Shown: piece after piece, positions 1 to 11,262 of the stretch | Position numbering within the stretch: position 1 is the first letter of the stretch | Layout: each line of letters starts with the position of its first letter | Assembly (NCBI RefSeq): GCF_050003625.1 | Contig: NC_134398.1 | Location: 27,063,211-27,127,210, forward strand | DNA: 64,000 nt | Reading direction: 5' to 3' | Source of the DNA: Haematobia irritans | Taxonomy: Eukaryota > Arthropoda > Insecta > Diptera > Muscidae | Notes under the pieces: model-generated | Database searches by the model: none | What the model saw: only the letters and a program-made list of their open reading frames with translations | Told to the model about the DNA's origin: nothing | Program-made: the position numbers and the translations under genes

Positions 1-591
1 TAGAAAATTTATTCAAAATTTTACTTCTATAGAAAATTTTCTCAAAATTTTATTTATATAGAAAAGTTGGTAAAAATTTTACTTCTATAGAAAATTCTGT
101 AAAAATTTTATTTCTATAGAAAATTTTATTTCCATGAAAATTTTGTCAATATTTTATTTCTATAGAAAATGTTGTCAAAATTTTATTTCTTTACAAAATT
201 TTGTAAAAATGTTGATTCTATAGAAAATTTTGTAAATATAATAGAAACAGAAAATTTTGTCAAAATTTAATTTCTATAGAAAATTGTATCAAAGAAAATT
301 TTGTCAAAATTGTATTTCCATAGAAAATTTTGTCAAAATTGTATTTCTATAGAAAATTTTGTCAAAATTTTATTTCTATAGAAAATTTTGTCAAAATTTT
401 ATTTCTATAGAAAATTTTGTCAAAATTTAATTTATATAGAAAATTTTGTCAAAATTTTATTTGTATAGAAAATTTTGTCAAAATTTTATTTCTATAGAGA
501 ATTTTGTCAAAATTTTATTCGTATAGAGAAATTTGTCAAAATTGTATTTCTATCGAAAAATTTGTCAAATTTTTTTTCTAAGGAAAATTTG
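1..591 (+). repeat. 29-bp minisatellite array, forward (F) orientation
   Basis: Tandem units made of the palindrome TTTCTATAGAAA, the near-palindrome ATTTTGTCAAAAT and a TTTA spacer, 29 bp in all. Units near 300-480 are almost perfect; the 1-250 part and the last units are degenerate. The array continues off the left edge. It ends just before a CCTCTTAGTTGGAGAGAAA block at 599-617 that also borders the array at 57 kb. Confidence 0.95.
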
Positions 592-1494
592 TGAAGTTCC
601 TCTTAGTTGGAGAGAAACTTCCTACGAAAATTCGTATTTTTTAAGCTCTAGGACCAGAGAATTTCAAAAGGGATGAGAAAAGTGCACCCCTGAAAAATAT
701 TTATCAATTTTATGCATTGATATCTTCAAATAGCCTTTTGCTATATTTGCAAGTAAAAAAAATTATGCAAAAAAGGAAAACACTCTAGAGCAAGTAATCT
801 TTTCGGGAATGTGAATGGAATGTTGCTCTAAAGAGACGATCCCATAATGAAAGGACCTATTTTAGTCACTCTTCGCTAAAACAATATTGTTGTGAGACCA
901 AAGACTTCATGTCTTTAAAATACGATTCCGTATTTTGCTAAGCATAACAGACGCATTTCCCTGATACAATGTTTTATTCCTTGTCTAAAAGTCGATAGAC
1001 TTTTCAATGAAGTCGGTTTGCCCTTATAGTTAAGTGATTCGACTTTAAATTGGGTATCCTAAAATTAAAGAAAGTTTTCTTTGACTAAAGACAATTTGGC
1101 TTTAATAATTCTGAAAAAAATCATCAAAATTATTAAGATTGTTTTTAAAGTTTTTGTCTCTTTTTGCAAAAAAACGTTTAAAAATAGTATTTTCATTTGT
1201 CCTTACTTCAATTTTCCACCGAGACTGCGTGTGTATGTATGGAGCCCACGCAAACGGGATACCATAAGCTTGACTTGGGGATCGGATCTTCTTCGCCATA
1301 TAGAAAAGTCATTTTTTGACGATTTGTGGGATCGTCGGTTCCTCTTCGTCCAATGACAAAATATTTATATGGGAGCAACAACAGAGGATATGTCTCAACA
1401 CGCAGGGAAGGGACATGACTACCCCAAACTTGTCTAACGAGCAAAATGTTATTCTTGAACGGACAAAAATGTCGCAGTTTATTTTTTAAAGACA
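592..1494. other. Unique non-coding spacer between two opposed 29-bp arrays
   Basis: No convincing gene: the open frames here (up to about 95 codons) overlap on both strands and lack protein-like composition. The left edge holds CCTCTTAGTTGGAGAGAAA (599-617), a block shared with 57001-57019, where it lies between an array and an inverted-repeat end. The stretch may include the decayed end of a minisatellite-bearing element. If the 5.7-7.2 kb exon belongs to a gene reading leftwards, this lies in its first intron. Confidence 0.5.
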
Positions 1495-2236
1495 TAAAAT
1501 TTTGAGAAAAATTTGCTATAGAAATAAAATTTTAGCAACATTTTCTATAAATATACCATTTTGAAAAAAATTCTTGTAGAAATAAAACATTGACAAAATT
1601 TCCTATGTAAATAAAATTTTGAGAGAATTTTTTATAGAAAAAAACTTTTGAGAAAATTTTGACAAAACTTTCTATAGAAATATAATTTTTACCAAATTTT
1701 CTATAGAAAAAAATTTTAAGAAATTTTCTATAGAAATAAAATTTTGGCAAAATTTTTTATAGATATAATATTTTGACAAAATTTTCTATACATATATCAT
1801 TTTGACAAAATTTGTTATAGAAATAAATTTTTGACATAATTTCCTATACAAATAAAATTTTGAGAAAATTTTCTATAGAAATAAAATTATTAGAAAATTT
1901 TCCATAGAAACAAAATTTTGACAAAATTTTCTATAGGATTAAAATTTTGAAAGAAAAATTGAGAAATTTTCTGTGGAAATAAAATTGTGACAACATTTTC
2001 TATGGAAATAAAATTTTGACAAAGTTTCCTATAGAAATAAAATTATGAGAAAATTTTCTATAGAGACAAAATTTTCTTAGAAATAAAAATTTGACAAAAT
2101 TTCCTATAGAAATAAAAATTTGAGAAAATTTTTTATAGAAATAAAATTTTGACCAAATTTTCTATAGATGTAAAATTTAGAGAAAATTTCTATAGAAATG
2201 AAATTTTGCGCCAATTTTCTATAGAAATAAATTGTT
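1495..2236 (-). repeat. 29-bp minisatellite array, reverse (R) orientation
   Basis: Same 29-bp unit as at 1-591 but on the other strand: AAATAAAATTTTGAC reads on the plus strand in front of AAAATTTTCTATAG. Units are moderately diverged with frequent GAGAAAA variants of the GACAAAA centre. The right edge passes directly into the TCGAAA satellite. Confidence 0.92.
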
Positions 2237-5200
2237 GTATCATTCATTCAGTCAAAGAATCAGTCAGAATCAGTCAAAAATCGTAGGTTGGGTTTTTTTA
2301 AATTTTGCCAAAGCGAAAATCTACCTTTTATCGAAGGCCATGTTTTCGAATATTAATAAAATCGATAAATCGACTTTTTCAAATTTTGAAACGTCGACAA
2401 CTCGAGTTTTTTATTTCTACTATCATTTAACGACAAAAATCGAAATGTTGTCATAAAATCGAAGAAAGGATGTGTCGAAAATCGCAATTGCAAAATTCGA
2501 ATTTTAAATAATTACAGAAGTCAAAAATTGACTTTTTAAACATTTTTAAAAATTGAAAACTGAAATTGCCCAAAATTTTTGATATAGTCCAGAGTCGCCA
2601 TTTAAACATTTTGATAAAGTTGAAAATCGACTTTTACAAAAGTTGTCTACTCGAAAACGGACTTTTAGAAATTTTTAAAAATCGAAAAGTCGAACTTTCC
2701 AATTTTGAAAATCGACTTTTGCTAATGTCCTTTTATCGAAAGCCAACATTTGAAATTCGAATTTTAAATAATTACTGAAGTCAAAAATTGTTTTTCTATA
2801 CATTTTTAAAAGTTGAAATATGAAATTGCCCAAAACTTGATAAAGTCGAAAGGCGACATTTCGAAATTTTGATAAAGTTGATAAAGTAGAACATCGACTT
2901 TTACAAAAGTGGTATAGTCGAAACTGACTTTTTTATAAATCGAAAAGTCAAACTTTCCAATTTTGAATATCGACTTTTGCTAATGTCCTTTTATCGAAAG
3001 AAAACATTTCTAATATTGATAATGTCGAAAAATCAACTTTTCCAACTTTTTAAATGTCGACAAATTTTTAACAACAAAACTCGAAATGTTCACATTAAAT
3101 CGAGGTAGGAAAGGGTCGAAAATCGCAATTGTAAAATTCGAATTTTAAATAATTACAGAAGTAAAAAAATGTCCTTTTAAACATTTTTAAAAGTTGAAAT
3201 ATGAAATTCTCCAAAACTTGATAAAGTCGAAAGGCGACATTTCGAAATTTTGATCAAGTAGAAAAAGTAGAACATCGACTTTTACAAAAGTTGTATAGTC
3301 GAAACTGACTTTTTTATAAATCGAAAAGTCGAACTTTCCAATTTTGAAAATCGACTTTTGCTAATGTCCTTATATCGAAAGCCAACATTTCTAAGATTGA
3401 TAAAGTCGAAAAATCAACTTTGTTAAATTTTTAAATGTCGACAAATTTTTGACGACAAAACTCGAAATGTCCACATTAAATCGAGGTAGGAATATGTCGA
3501 AAATCGCAATTGTAAAATTCGAATTTTAAATAATTACAGAAGTAACAACTTGTCTTTTTAAACATTTTTAAAAGTTCAAAATTGAAATTGTTCAAAACTT
3601 GATAAAGTCGAAAGGCGACATTTCGAAATTTTGATAAAGTAGAAAAAGTAGAACATCGACTTTTACAAACTTGTGTAGTCGAATTTTAAAAATTTTTAAA
3701 ATTCGAAAAGTCAAACTTCCAATTTTGAAAATCGCCTTTAGAAAAAGTTGAAAGTCGTGGTTTCGAAATTTTAAAAAAGCTAAAATCCACCTTTTATCGA
3801 AAGCTAACTTTTCACATTCGATTTTTTGATTTCGACTAACTTTTAACGATAATAATCGAAAAGTCCACATTAAATTGAGGTAGGAAAGTGTCGAAAATCG
3901 CAATTGTAAAACTCGAATTTTAAATAATTACAGAAGTAAAAAATTGTCTTTTTAAACATTTTTAAAAGTTTAAAATTGAAATTGTTCAAAACATGATAAA
4001 GTCGAAAGGCGACATTTTGATAAAGTTGAACATCGACTTTTACAAATGTCGTGTAGTCGAATTTTTAAAATTTTTAAAAATCTTTCCAATTAATGAATTG
4101 TTGATTGAAACGAGCTCGAAGTCTGTATTTTTTAATTTATTTTTTTATTCAATATTTCGTCTTTTCATTGAAAGACTTCATCGAAAAAATTATTGAAAAC
4201 AACAAAAATATTACACCCACTATTGAGTAGAACCTAACGACACAGCGTCTGTTGTCATACATCGAAAAGTCAAACTCGAATCGAAAAGTCAAACTTCCAA
4301 TTTTGAAAATCGCCTTTAAAAAAAGTTGAAAGTCGGGGTTTCGAAATTTTAAAAAAGCTAAAATCCACCTTTTATCGAAAGCTAACTTTTCACATTCGAC
4401 TTTTCGATTTAGACTAACTTTTAACGATAATAATCGAAAAGTCCACATTAAATTGAGACGTCAAAAATTGACTTTTTAATAATTTTTAAAATTTGAAAAC
4501 TCAAATTGTCCAAATCTTTAATAAAGTCAAAAGTCGACATTTGATAAATTTTGATAAAGCTGAACATCGACTTTCTCAAAATTTGTATAGTCGAAAATTG
4601 TCTTTTTAAATTGAGACATCAAAAATTTACTTTTTAATAATTTTTAAAATTTGAAAACTCAAATTGTCCAAATCTTTAATAAAGTCAAAAGTCGACATTT
4701 GATAAATTGTGATAAAGCTGAACATCGACTTTCTCAAAATTTGTATAGTCGAAAATCGTCTTTTTAAAATTTTTAAAAATCGAAAAGTAAATTTATTCAA
4801 TTATGAAAATCGACTTTAGCAAAAGTCGGAAATAGGTAAGTCGTCTTTTGATCGAAAATAAATTTTCAAAATATTGGTAAAGTCGTAAAATTCACTTTTT
4901 CAAATTTTGAAATGTCGATAAAACGACTTTTTCGACTAGAATTTCATCCTTAAACTTAAACATAATTTTGTTTAGCTTTAATTTATAACGACATTTCGAA
5001 ATTTTGATAAAGCTGAAAATTGAACATGGATTTTTAAAAATCGACGATTTCGATTGGAGACGTCAAAAATTGACTAGTAAACATGGAAAAGTGAAATTAT
5101 TCAAAACATTGATAAATTCAAAAATCGACATTTCCATATTTTGATAATATTGAAAAGTTGAAAATCGACTTTTTGAAATTTTCAGCTTTTAATAAAGTCA

Positions 5201-5371
5201 AAAATTTACTTTAGCAAAAAACGAGTTTTACAAATTTTGATAAGGCAAAATTTGACTTTTTGTTGAAAGTCCACTTTTCAAATATTGATAAAATCGAAAA
5301 AAAAAATCAAATATTCTAAATTTTTATATAACGAAAAAATAATTTTTTGGTACCTGTTGTCTCATCCTTAA
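2237..5371. repeat. TCGAAAATCGACTTTT-type satellite with ~381-bp higher-order repeat
   Basis: AT-rich sequence built from inverted half-units TCGAAAA and TTTTCGA / CGACTTTT. A recognisable block (TAATTACAGAAG) recurs at about 2509, 2769, 3150, 3531 and 3925, giving spacings of 260, 381, 381 and 394 bp. A second local duplication of 158 bp starts GAGACGTCAAAAATTGAC at 4455 and recurs at 4613. The block at about 3710-3860 is duplicated at 4290-4440, with a non-repeat insert at roughly 4100-4260. The family is seen nowhere else in the window. Open frames inside it are artefacts of the repeat. Confidence 0.85.
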
Positions 5372-5372
5372 A

Positions 5373-5640
5373 CACAGAAAAAAAATTCACGAGAATTTTC
5401 CCAATTAAATTCTTAATTGAATTTTAAAAAATATTCAATTAAAAATTTAATTCAACAATTTTTTTAATTGAAAAAAAAATCAATCACAAAAATTAATTAA
5501 TTAAAATTAATTAATTTTTTATTAAAATTAATTAATTTTTAAATTGACTTTCAATTAATAATTTAATTAATACTATCATTTCTATGATTGAAGACGCTTC
5601 AATTAATTTCGTGATTGAATCAGAAAAAAAAAATTTGTGT
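5373..5640. mobile_element. AT-rich MITE with CACAGAAAAAA ends (copy M1)
   Basis: Begins CACAGAAAAAAAATTCACG and ends AAAAATTTGTGTG, so the termini are inverted. The interior is rich in AATTAATT palindromes and CAATTAAAAATTTAATT blocks shared with the copy at 10599-11174. I see no clean TA duplication at this copy. It lies only about 30 bp inside the intron from the splice donor at 5677. Confidence 0.65.
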
Positions 5641-5671
5641 GAATGTTAACATAAATTTGTTTTTCGCTTTC

Positions 5672-5678
5672 ACTTACC
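5672..5678 (-). promoter_or_regulatory. 5' splice donor of the minus-strand exon
   Basis: On the minus strand the exon ends GGGAAATG and continues GTAAGTGAAAG, a full GTAAGT donor match. The exon's last base is at 5678 and the intron starts at 5677. The intron is phase 1 (it splits a Gly-type codon after its first base). Without splicing, the frame stops two codons later, inside the donor. Confidence 0.8.
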
Positions 5679-7208
5679 ATTTCCCTCTTTCTCATAAGAG
5701 CCACGATCCATATCTTCCTCATCGTCGCCTTCTTCCTCAACTATATTCATATTTTGTTTTTCATCATCGAAAAGTTGCTCCTCGGAATCGGTTAGATATT
5801 CGGTTTCATCCTCTTTCGATGTTTGCGATGATACACCCGGATAGGAGGGTGGTGTCAATACCATACCCTCAACCTCATCAATATGGACATTATCGGCCCC
5901 AGCAGCATATACCACATTGGGTTTATGATGATGTTGTTCCTGTTGCTGCTGCTGTTGTTGTTGTTGATGTAATTGTGTTGCCGATTTTGGTTTGGCAGCC
6001 GATACCATATGATGATCATTAGAGGGTATTATCAAGAGAATCGAAACAAATAGAAATGCATAGAGGAGACGCATGCTAATTAAATTTGAACTAATCGATG
6101 TGGATAACGATATAGAGGAAAACAAAGACGAAGAAGATAGCCATGATGAGGACGCCGATGACAATGAAGATGAAGAGGATTTTGTTCTCCAGGGTTTTCC
6201 AGATTTCTGGCTTGCCACCAATTTATGGGAGTTTTCTTGAAAATTTCGTTTATTTGCTGACGACGACGATGATGACGACGCTGATGTTAATAACCATGAA
6301 AATAATGGTAATTCTAGTTTTTCTTTTGGTATTTTATTTACAAAAGTAATGAGGCTTAGAAACGATAACAACAATGTTAACAAAAGATTTCTTAATTGTT
6401 TAGCAACAATGTTGAGATACACAAATGTTGCTGGCACATATGATCGAGCTGCTGCCAAGGTCATTTCTTCCGTCTGCCGATCACTAAAATATGCTGACAC
6501 AGTTTCGTTGTCCTCCTCGGTAGCCTCTGTAGACCTTAGACGGCCTCTTCGACGACGACTATTAAAATCTAAGGATTCCTTTATGGGTTTGAATATCGCC
6601 TTAATATTGGACTTCCCCTGGGGATCTTGCTGTTGCCCAAAGGGGAAATAATGCATAGGCAAGGGCAACATTTTATTTGTTGGCATTTCTTGTTTTTGCC
6701 CTGGCTCGATATCATTTAAGAGAGAAGGATTGTTTCGTTTAAAGATTTGTGCCTTCATTTTTTCTAATAGAGTTGGGAAATCGGTTTTCACATTAGCCTC
6801 ATTTTGGGCCTTGACAAGTGCCGCCGCCTTAATGGTTGAAAAGCCCTGTGGTGTGGTTTGTGCATTTGGCCCATACCCTTGGCAAAAGGGTAAAATTTTC
6901 CTCGCTAAAGCTGCAAATGCTGGTAGCATTTTTTCATCAACTATTTTAGCCACATAATTGCTTTGTGATTGTTGACGTTGATGGTGATGATGACGACGAT
7001 GGTGATGGCCTAGTATATCCTTTTTAATACCTTTAGGGCTATTTTCATAAGGGCTTAATGTTATCCTTTGAAAATCGTGCAGGTTTTGTGATATCTGATT
7101 AGGGGTTTTAAAGATTTCATTGTGTTTTTCCAAAGAAATATCTAAGTTTTTTGCTAATATTTGCGGTTTTATTGGCTGGAAACATGTTGCCTTAGGTTGC
7201 TGCAACAT
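5678..7208 (-). CDS. First coding exon of an unrecognised, probably secreted, low-complexity protein
   Basis: This is an open frame of about 511 codons running into a phase-1 splice donor; an in-frame stop lies about 12 codons upstream of the first Met at 7208. Two start choices exist. From Met-1 (weak context, CCA before ATG) the protein has a His-rich tract (about 68-76), a basic RRRRGR patch (about 218-223), a hydrophobic LRNLLLTLLLSFLSLITFV segment (about 272-290) and a Ser-rich stretch (about 343-377). From Met-379 (6074, A at -3) it starts MRLLYAFLFVSILLII, a strong signal peptide with likely cleavage near VSAA. A Gln/His run (about 415-428) and a very acidic tail (about 465-508) follow. 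I favour Met-379 as the true start, with the upstream frame as leader or an alternative N-terminus. Composition suits an extracellular or secretory-pathway protein. I do not recognise the family; downstream exons are not in the window. Confidence 0.7.
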
Positions 7209-8320
7209 TGGACCCCAAGAATTAGGATGAGAGCAAAGAAAATGTCTCCTTTATTACAATTTTGTGCAATTTTTTTATTTTTGAATTTTTTCGAAAAGCT
7301 TTATTTTTGGGGGATATTCGGGGTTTTGCTTAATGTTGAGGTTTTTCTGTTTTTGATTTATTTACAATTTTAGTATTTTTTTTTTCTTTAATTACTTATT
7401 TTTTTTTTTGGTAATCAAAAACCGTTTGTTATCGTTGTCGTTGCTTGGTAAGGTAATTTTTTTTAAGTATTTTCTAAAGGATATTATTTTGGGGGAAATT
7501 TGTTTGTTTTTTTTTGTTTCTTTTAGGCTTAAGAATATTTTTTTTTCTTTTGTTTTAAATGTAGTTGATAATATTTGTTTATATTATTTTTTGCTATACT
7601 TTGACGATTATAAAGGTGCTTGTATTTCTTTTTTATTATAATAATTAATAGTGGAGACTAAGAATAAGTTAAGCTTTCCGGCTTTATTTAAAGATAACAA
7701 GATAATGGTTTCTGCTATTTTTTTTTAAAGAAGACTTTTTTTGTTTGTTAAACTAGAATTTCCATATTTTTTTAAATTTTTTTAATTTTGTTTAACACTG
7801 AAATTGTTTTGCCCGAAATTTTTTTATATTTTTGTGGTATATATATATTTTTTTTCTTGTATACATAGAAGTTTTAAATTTATTTATTTTTTAATTTTAA
7901 ATTGCCATAACAATTTTTGTTGTTGTTTTGATATTTCTTAATTTATCACATATTTTTTTTGGGGTAAAGCCTATTGTTTGCCTTGTTTGTATTTTTTCTT
8001 TTCTTTTCTTTGGGGTTTCTTTTCCCATAAGCTTTGGCTATACCTCCCGTATTGTAAAATGCCATGTATATCTAGGTATATAAGGTTAGCGTTTCATGCG
8101 TAATTGTGTAGGCGCTTATTTTCCTCACTAAAACAGAAACAGAAATTATTTTTTTTACATTTTCTTTTCGTGGAGAAGATGAGGGCCGTTTTGGTGGAGA
8201 AGGGAAAAAGTTTTTTATATCAACCGCCACTTTACATTTTCTGGGGGAAAATGTATTAGATAAACACTCCAAATAATATATAAAACCGCCTTGATAAATA
8301 ATATTTTTGCTTTGAAACAA

Positions 8321-8462
8321 TTTTTAACACTAAAGCCTAAAAGTAGGCTTGAAAATTTTGGTTAAAGAATTTTTTTAATAGGGTTTTCAATGATTTTTTA
8401 ACACTGAAGCCTTAAATTAGGCTTGAAAATTTTGGTTAAACAATTTTTTTAAAGGTTTTTTT
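8321..8462. repeat. Two-copy ~73-bp tandem duplication
   Basis: The segment starting TTTTTAACACTAAAGCC at about 8321, with GGCTTGAAAATTTTGGTTAAA inside, recurs about 73 bp later with a few substitutions. It lies upstream of the minus-strand exon in otherwise unique DNA. Confidence 0.75.
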
Positions 8463-9145
8463 CTTAATGACCACTTTACTTTTTTTTATTTATCTATGCC
8501 TTTAGCCTTTGGCAAAGGCTAAAATTTGAGGTTTTTCCATAACACTTTTCGATTTTTATATTTTTTCCAAAAATTTTTTCTTCCTTTACTCTCTATTAAC
8601 TAAAAAAAAACACAAAAGGAAAATTGTTTTTTTTCAACTCCTTGGCCGCTTTGGCAGTCTGCAGCAGTATTTTTTTGGTTCATATACACAGGTTCGTTTG
8701 TATGTATTTTCAATTTTTTGTAATTTTCGAGTTCAGCAGCCAGCGATGTTGTGTTCCATTCGCGTATTCTTAACGTTATGATAACTCGTTTATTTTTCTA
8801 GTTTTCGTTAAGCTATTTTGCACATTGTTATAGCATGTCTTCTAGGCGCACACGCTTTTTTTTGGGGGGGTGCAAACGAAACCCAAAAAGAAACAAACAC
8901 ACACCGTACCGACGACTCGTTTCTTGTTGTTTTTTTGTTTCATTTAATCATAATAGCATAGAATGAGTGTAATAAGCTTTTGTAAAATACGGTAGAGAGA
9001 GAGCATGAGAGATCATTTGTTTTGTTAAGAGACTAAACTTAGGTATAAGCTTTCGTTGTGTTTGCTATTTGCTTTGACCATCGTTGAAGGCGGGCTGGAA
9101 TTTTGTTGGCGTTTTGTATTTGTCTCTGGCTGTGTGTGTGCGTTC

Positions 9146-9204
9146 TCAGCACTCAGTAGTGGTGGTATTTGAGTGCTGAAAATGAGTACTTTGCTCTAGC
9201 ACTC
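9146..9204. promoter_or_regulatory. 10-bp perfect hairpin plus extra AGCACTC half-site
   Basis: TCAGCACTCA (9146-9155) and TGAGTGCTGA (9170-9179) are exact inverted repeats around a 14-nt loop. A third AGCACTC lies at 9198-9204. This is a homotypic cluster upstream of the minus-strand exon; no known factor is assigned. Confidence 0.4.
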
Positions 9205-9240
9205 CTGCCGTAAGGTCTCTGCAAAGAGAAAGATATAAAC

Positions 9241-9905
9241 AAATTCTTATAAAATTGAGTTTTTAAAGGAAATTAAGAGATAAATATAAAATTAAAAAAT
9301 TTTTGTAAATAACAAAAATTTAAAATTTAGAAAAAATGTGCTAAGAGATTTATGGTAATTGCGTTCAAATAGATTCACAATTAATTTTTATTGGCAATAT
9401 TATTTATTTATTATTAAAAAAAATGAAAAATATCGCAGATTTTAAGCCTTGGCTTATGCTATTGAAAATTATCAATAAGGTAAATAACTGGCAAAAATGT
9501 CAGATTCCCTTTGTGATTATAAAAGAGACCCCCTTAATTCACACATACATTTTTTCTGATTTAATTACGAAATTAGTTGGACCAATTTTTTTTTTTTTAT
9601 TGTCTTCAATTACGAAAAGTATAGTATCAATCACAGTTTCAATTGGAAATTAAAAAAAAAATCATTAACAAATTTAAATAAAATTTTTATTTGATTTAAT
9701 TGAAAATTTAATTGATCTCAAATAATTTGTTCATTAAAAATGTAACTATTTTCAATTACTTTCCTAACTGACTTAGTTTTTTTAGTTTGATTAAAAAATT
9801 GAATTTTTAGTTAAAAATAAAAAAAAACTACCGCCACATTTTTTTTAATTGAAATACATATTTGAAATAAATTTTTAGTTAAAAATTAAAAAAAAAATCA
9901 TCACT
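9241..9905. other. AT-rich spacer with a MITE-like remnant
   Basis: 9241-9537 shows no recognisable feature. From about 9538 the sequence (CACACATACATTTTTTCTG, then AATTGAAAATTTAATTGA-type blocks) resembles the AATTAA-rich MITEs at 5.4 and 10.6 kb, but the right terminus is eroded. The 76-codon frame at 9423-9653 has no protein-like character. Confidence 0.4.
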
Positions 9906-10596
9906 ACAAAAAACTTTGTCTCTGCAGAAAATTGTATCAAAATTTTATTACTATAGAAAATTTTGTCAAAATTTTATTTCCAAATAAAAAAAAATTTGTT
10001 AAAAGTTTATTTTTATAGAAAATGTTGTCAAAATTTAATTTCTATAGAAAATTTTGTAAAAATTTTATTTCTTTAGAAAATTTTGTCAAACTTTCATTAC
10101 TATAGAAGATTTTTTCAATATTTTATTTCTATAGAAAATTTTGTCAAAATTTTATTTCTATAGAAAATTTTGTCAAAATTTTATTTCTATAGAAAATTTT
10201 GTCAAAATTTTAATTCAGTAGAAAATTTTGTCAAACTTTCATTACTATAGAAGATTTTTTCAATATTTTATTTCTATAGAAAATTTTGTCAAAATTTTAT
10301 TTCTATAGAAAATTTTGTCAAAATTTTAATTCAGTAGAAAATTTTGTCAAACTTTCATTACTATAGAAGATTTTGTCAATATTTTATTTCTATAGCAAAT
10401 TTTTTTTAAATTTTATTTTTATAGAAAATTTTGTCAAAATTTTATTTCTATAGAAAATTTTGTCAAAATTTCATTTCTAATAAATTTTTTTTTCAAAATT
10501 TTATTTCTAGCGAAAATTTTGTCGAAGATTTATTTCTAATGAAAATTTTTTCAACATTTTATTTCTATAGAACATTTTGTCAAAATTTTATTTCTA
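9906..10596 (+). repeat. 29-bp minisatellite array, F orientation, with ~146-bp sub-blocks
   Basis: Forward units. A variant block (CAAACTTTCATTACTATAG, then AAGATTTT) recurs at about 10088, 10233 and 10352, so groups of four or five units have been copied together. Interrupted by a MITE at 10599 and resumes at 11175. Confidence 0.93.
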
Positions 10597-10598
10597 TA

Positions 10599-11174
10599 CA
10601 CAGAAAAAATATCACCAAAATATTCCCAATTAAAAAGTTGATTGAAGTTGAAAAATTCTTCAATTAAAAAATTAATTGATACTATTAACCTTTTAATCAA
10701 ACTAGACACATTAAGTCAATGATTGGAATTTTTAAATTTTCAATTAACAAATTAATTGGTACAATTAACATTTTAATCAAAATCGGTAGAGTAAGACAGT
10801 TAAACAATTATGGGAGTTTTTTTTTAATTCTTCATTATTTTTTTTTTTTTTTTTGTAACTATAAATTATGGAATCAAACTAAAAAGGATTAGAATTGGTT
10901 ATAGAAATTGGTTGTAGCAATTAAAAATAGTGTCGTTTTTAATTAAAAATTAATTGAATTTGGCAATCAACATCAATTAAAAATTTAATTGAATCAATTA
11001 AAAAATTAATTGAAATTTGCTAATGAAATCAATGCATTTTTAATAAAGTATTTTTTTATGCTCAATTAAAACAGTGATTGATACTATCAATTTCGTGATT
11101 GAAAACATTTCAATTACAAAATTAATTGGATCAATTAATTTTGTGATTGAATCTGAAACAAAATTTTTTGTGTG
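10599..11174. mobile_element. 576-bp MITE with CACAGAAAAAAT ends and TA target duplication (copy M2)
   Basis: Starts CACAGAAAAAATATCACC and ends ATTTTTTGTGTG, flanked by TA at 10597-10598 and 11175-11176. Removing the element and one TA restores a normal 29-bp unit (ATTTCTATAGAACATTTTG), so the boundaries are exact. The interior consists of AATTAA-rich inverted blocks and has no coding capacity. TA targeting points to a Tc1/mariner-type mobiliser. Confidence 0.82.
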
Positions 11175-11262
11175 TAGAACATTTTGTCAAAATGTTATTT
11201 CTATAAAAAAAATTTTTGTCAAATTTTTATTTCTATAGAAAATTTTGTCAAATCGGGGGAAA
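11175..11262 (+). repeat. 29-bp minisatellite array, F orientation (continuation)
   Basis: About three units that continue the array interrupted by the MITE, ending abruptly where a C-type element fragment begins. Confidence 0.88.

Larger units (their letters stand above)
7209..9240 (-). promoter_or_regulatory. Unique upstream region: probable 5' leader/promoter of the 5.7-7.2 kb exon
   Basis: About 2 kb with none of the window's repeat families and strong T-richness on the plus strand (A-rich on the transcribed-sense strand), as in fly 5' leaders. Between about 8640 and 9200 the minus strand is more balanced and leader-like, with GA/CT tracts (8993-9003) and GTGTGTGTG-type runs. The transcription start cannot be fixed; no single TATA or initiator match stands out. 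Contains a 73-bp tandem duplication (8321-8462) and an AGCACTC hairpin (9146-9179). Open frames here are short and not protein-like. Confidence 0.4.

Noticed and set aside
5615..6022. 135-codon plus-strand frame
   Set aside because: It is the antisense shadow of the Gln/His-rich exon on the minus strand.
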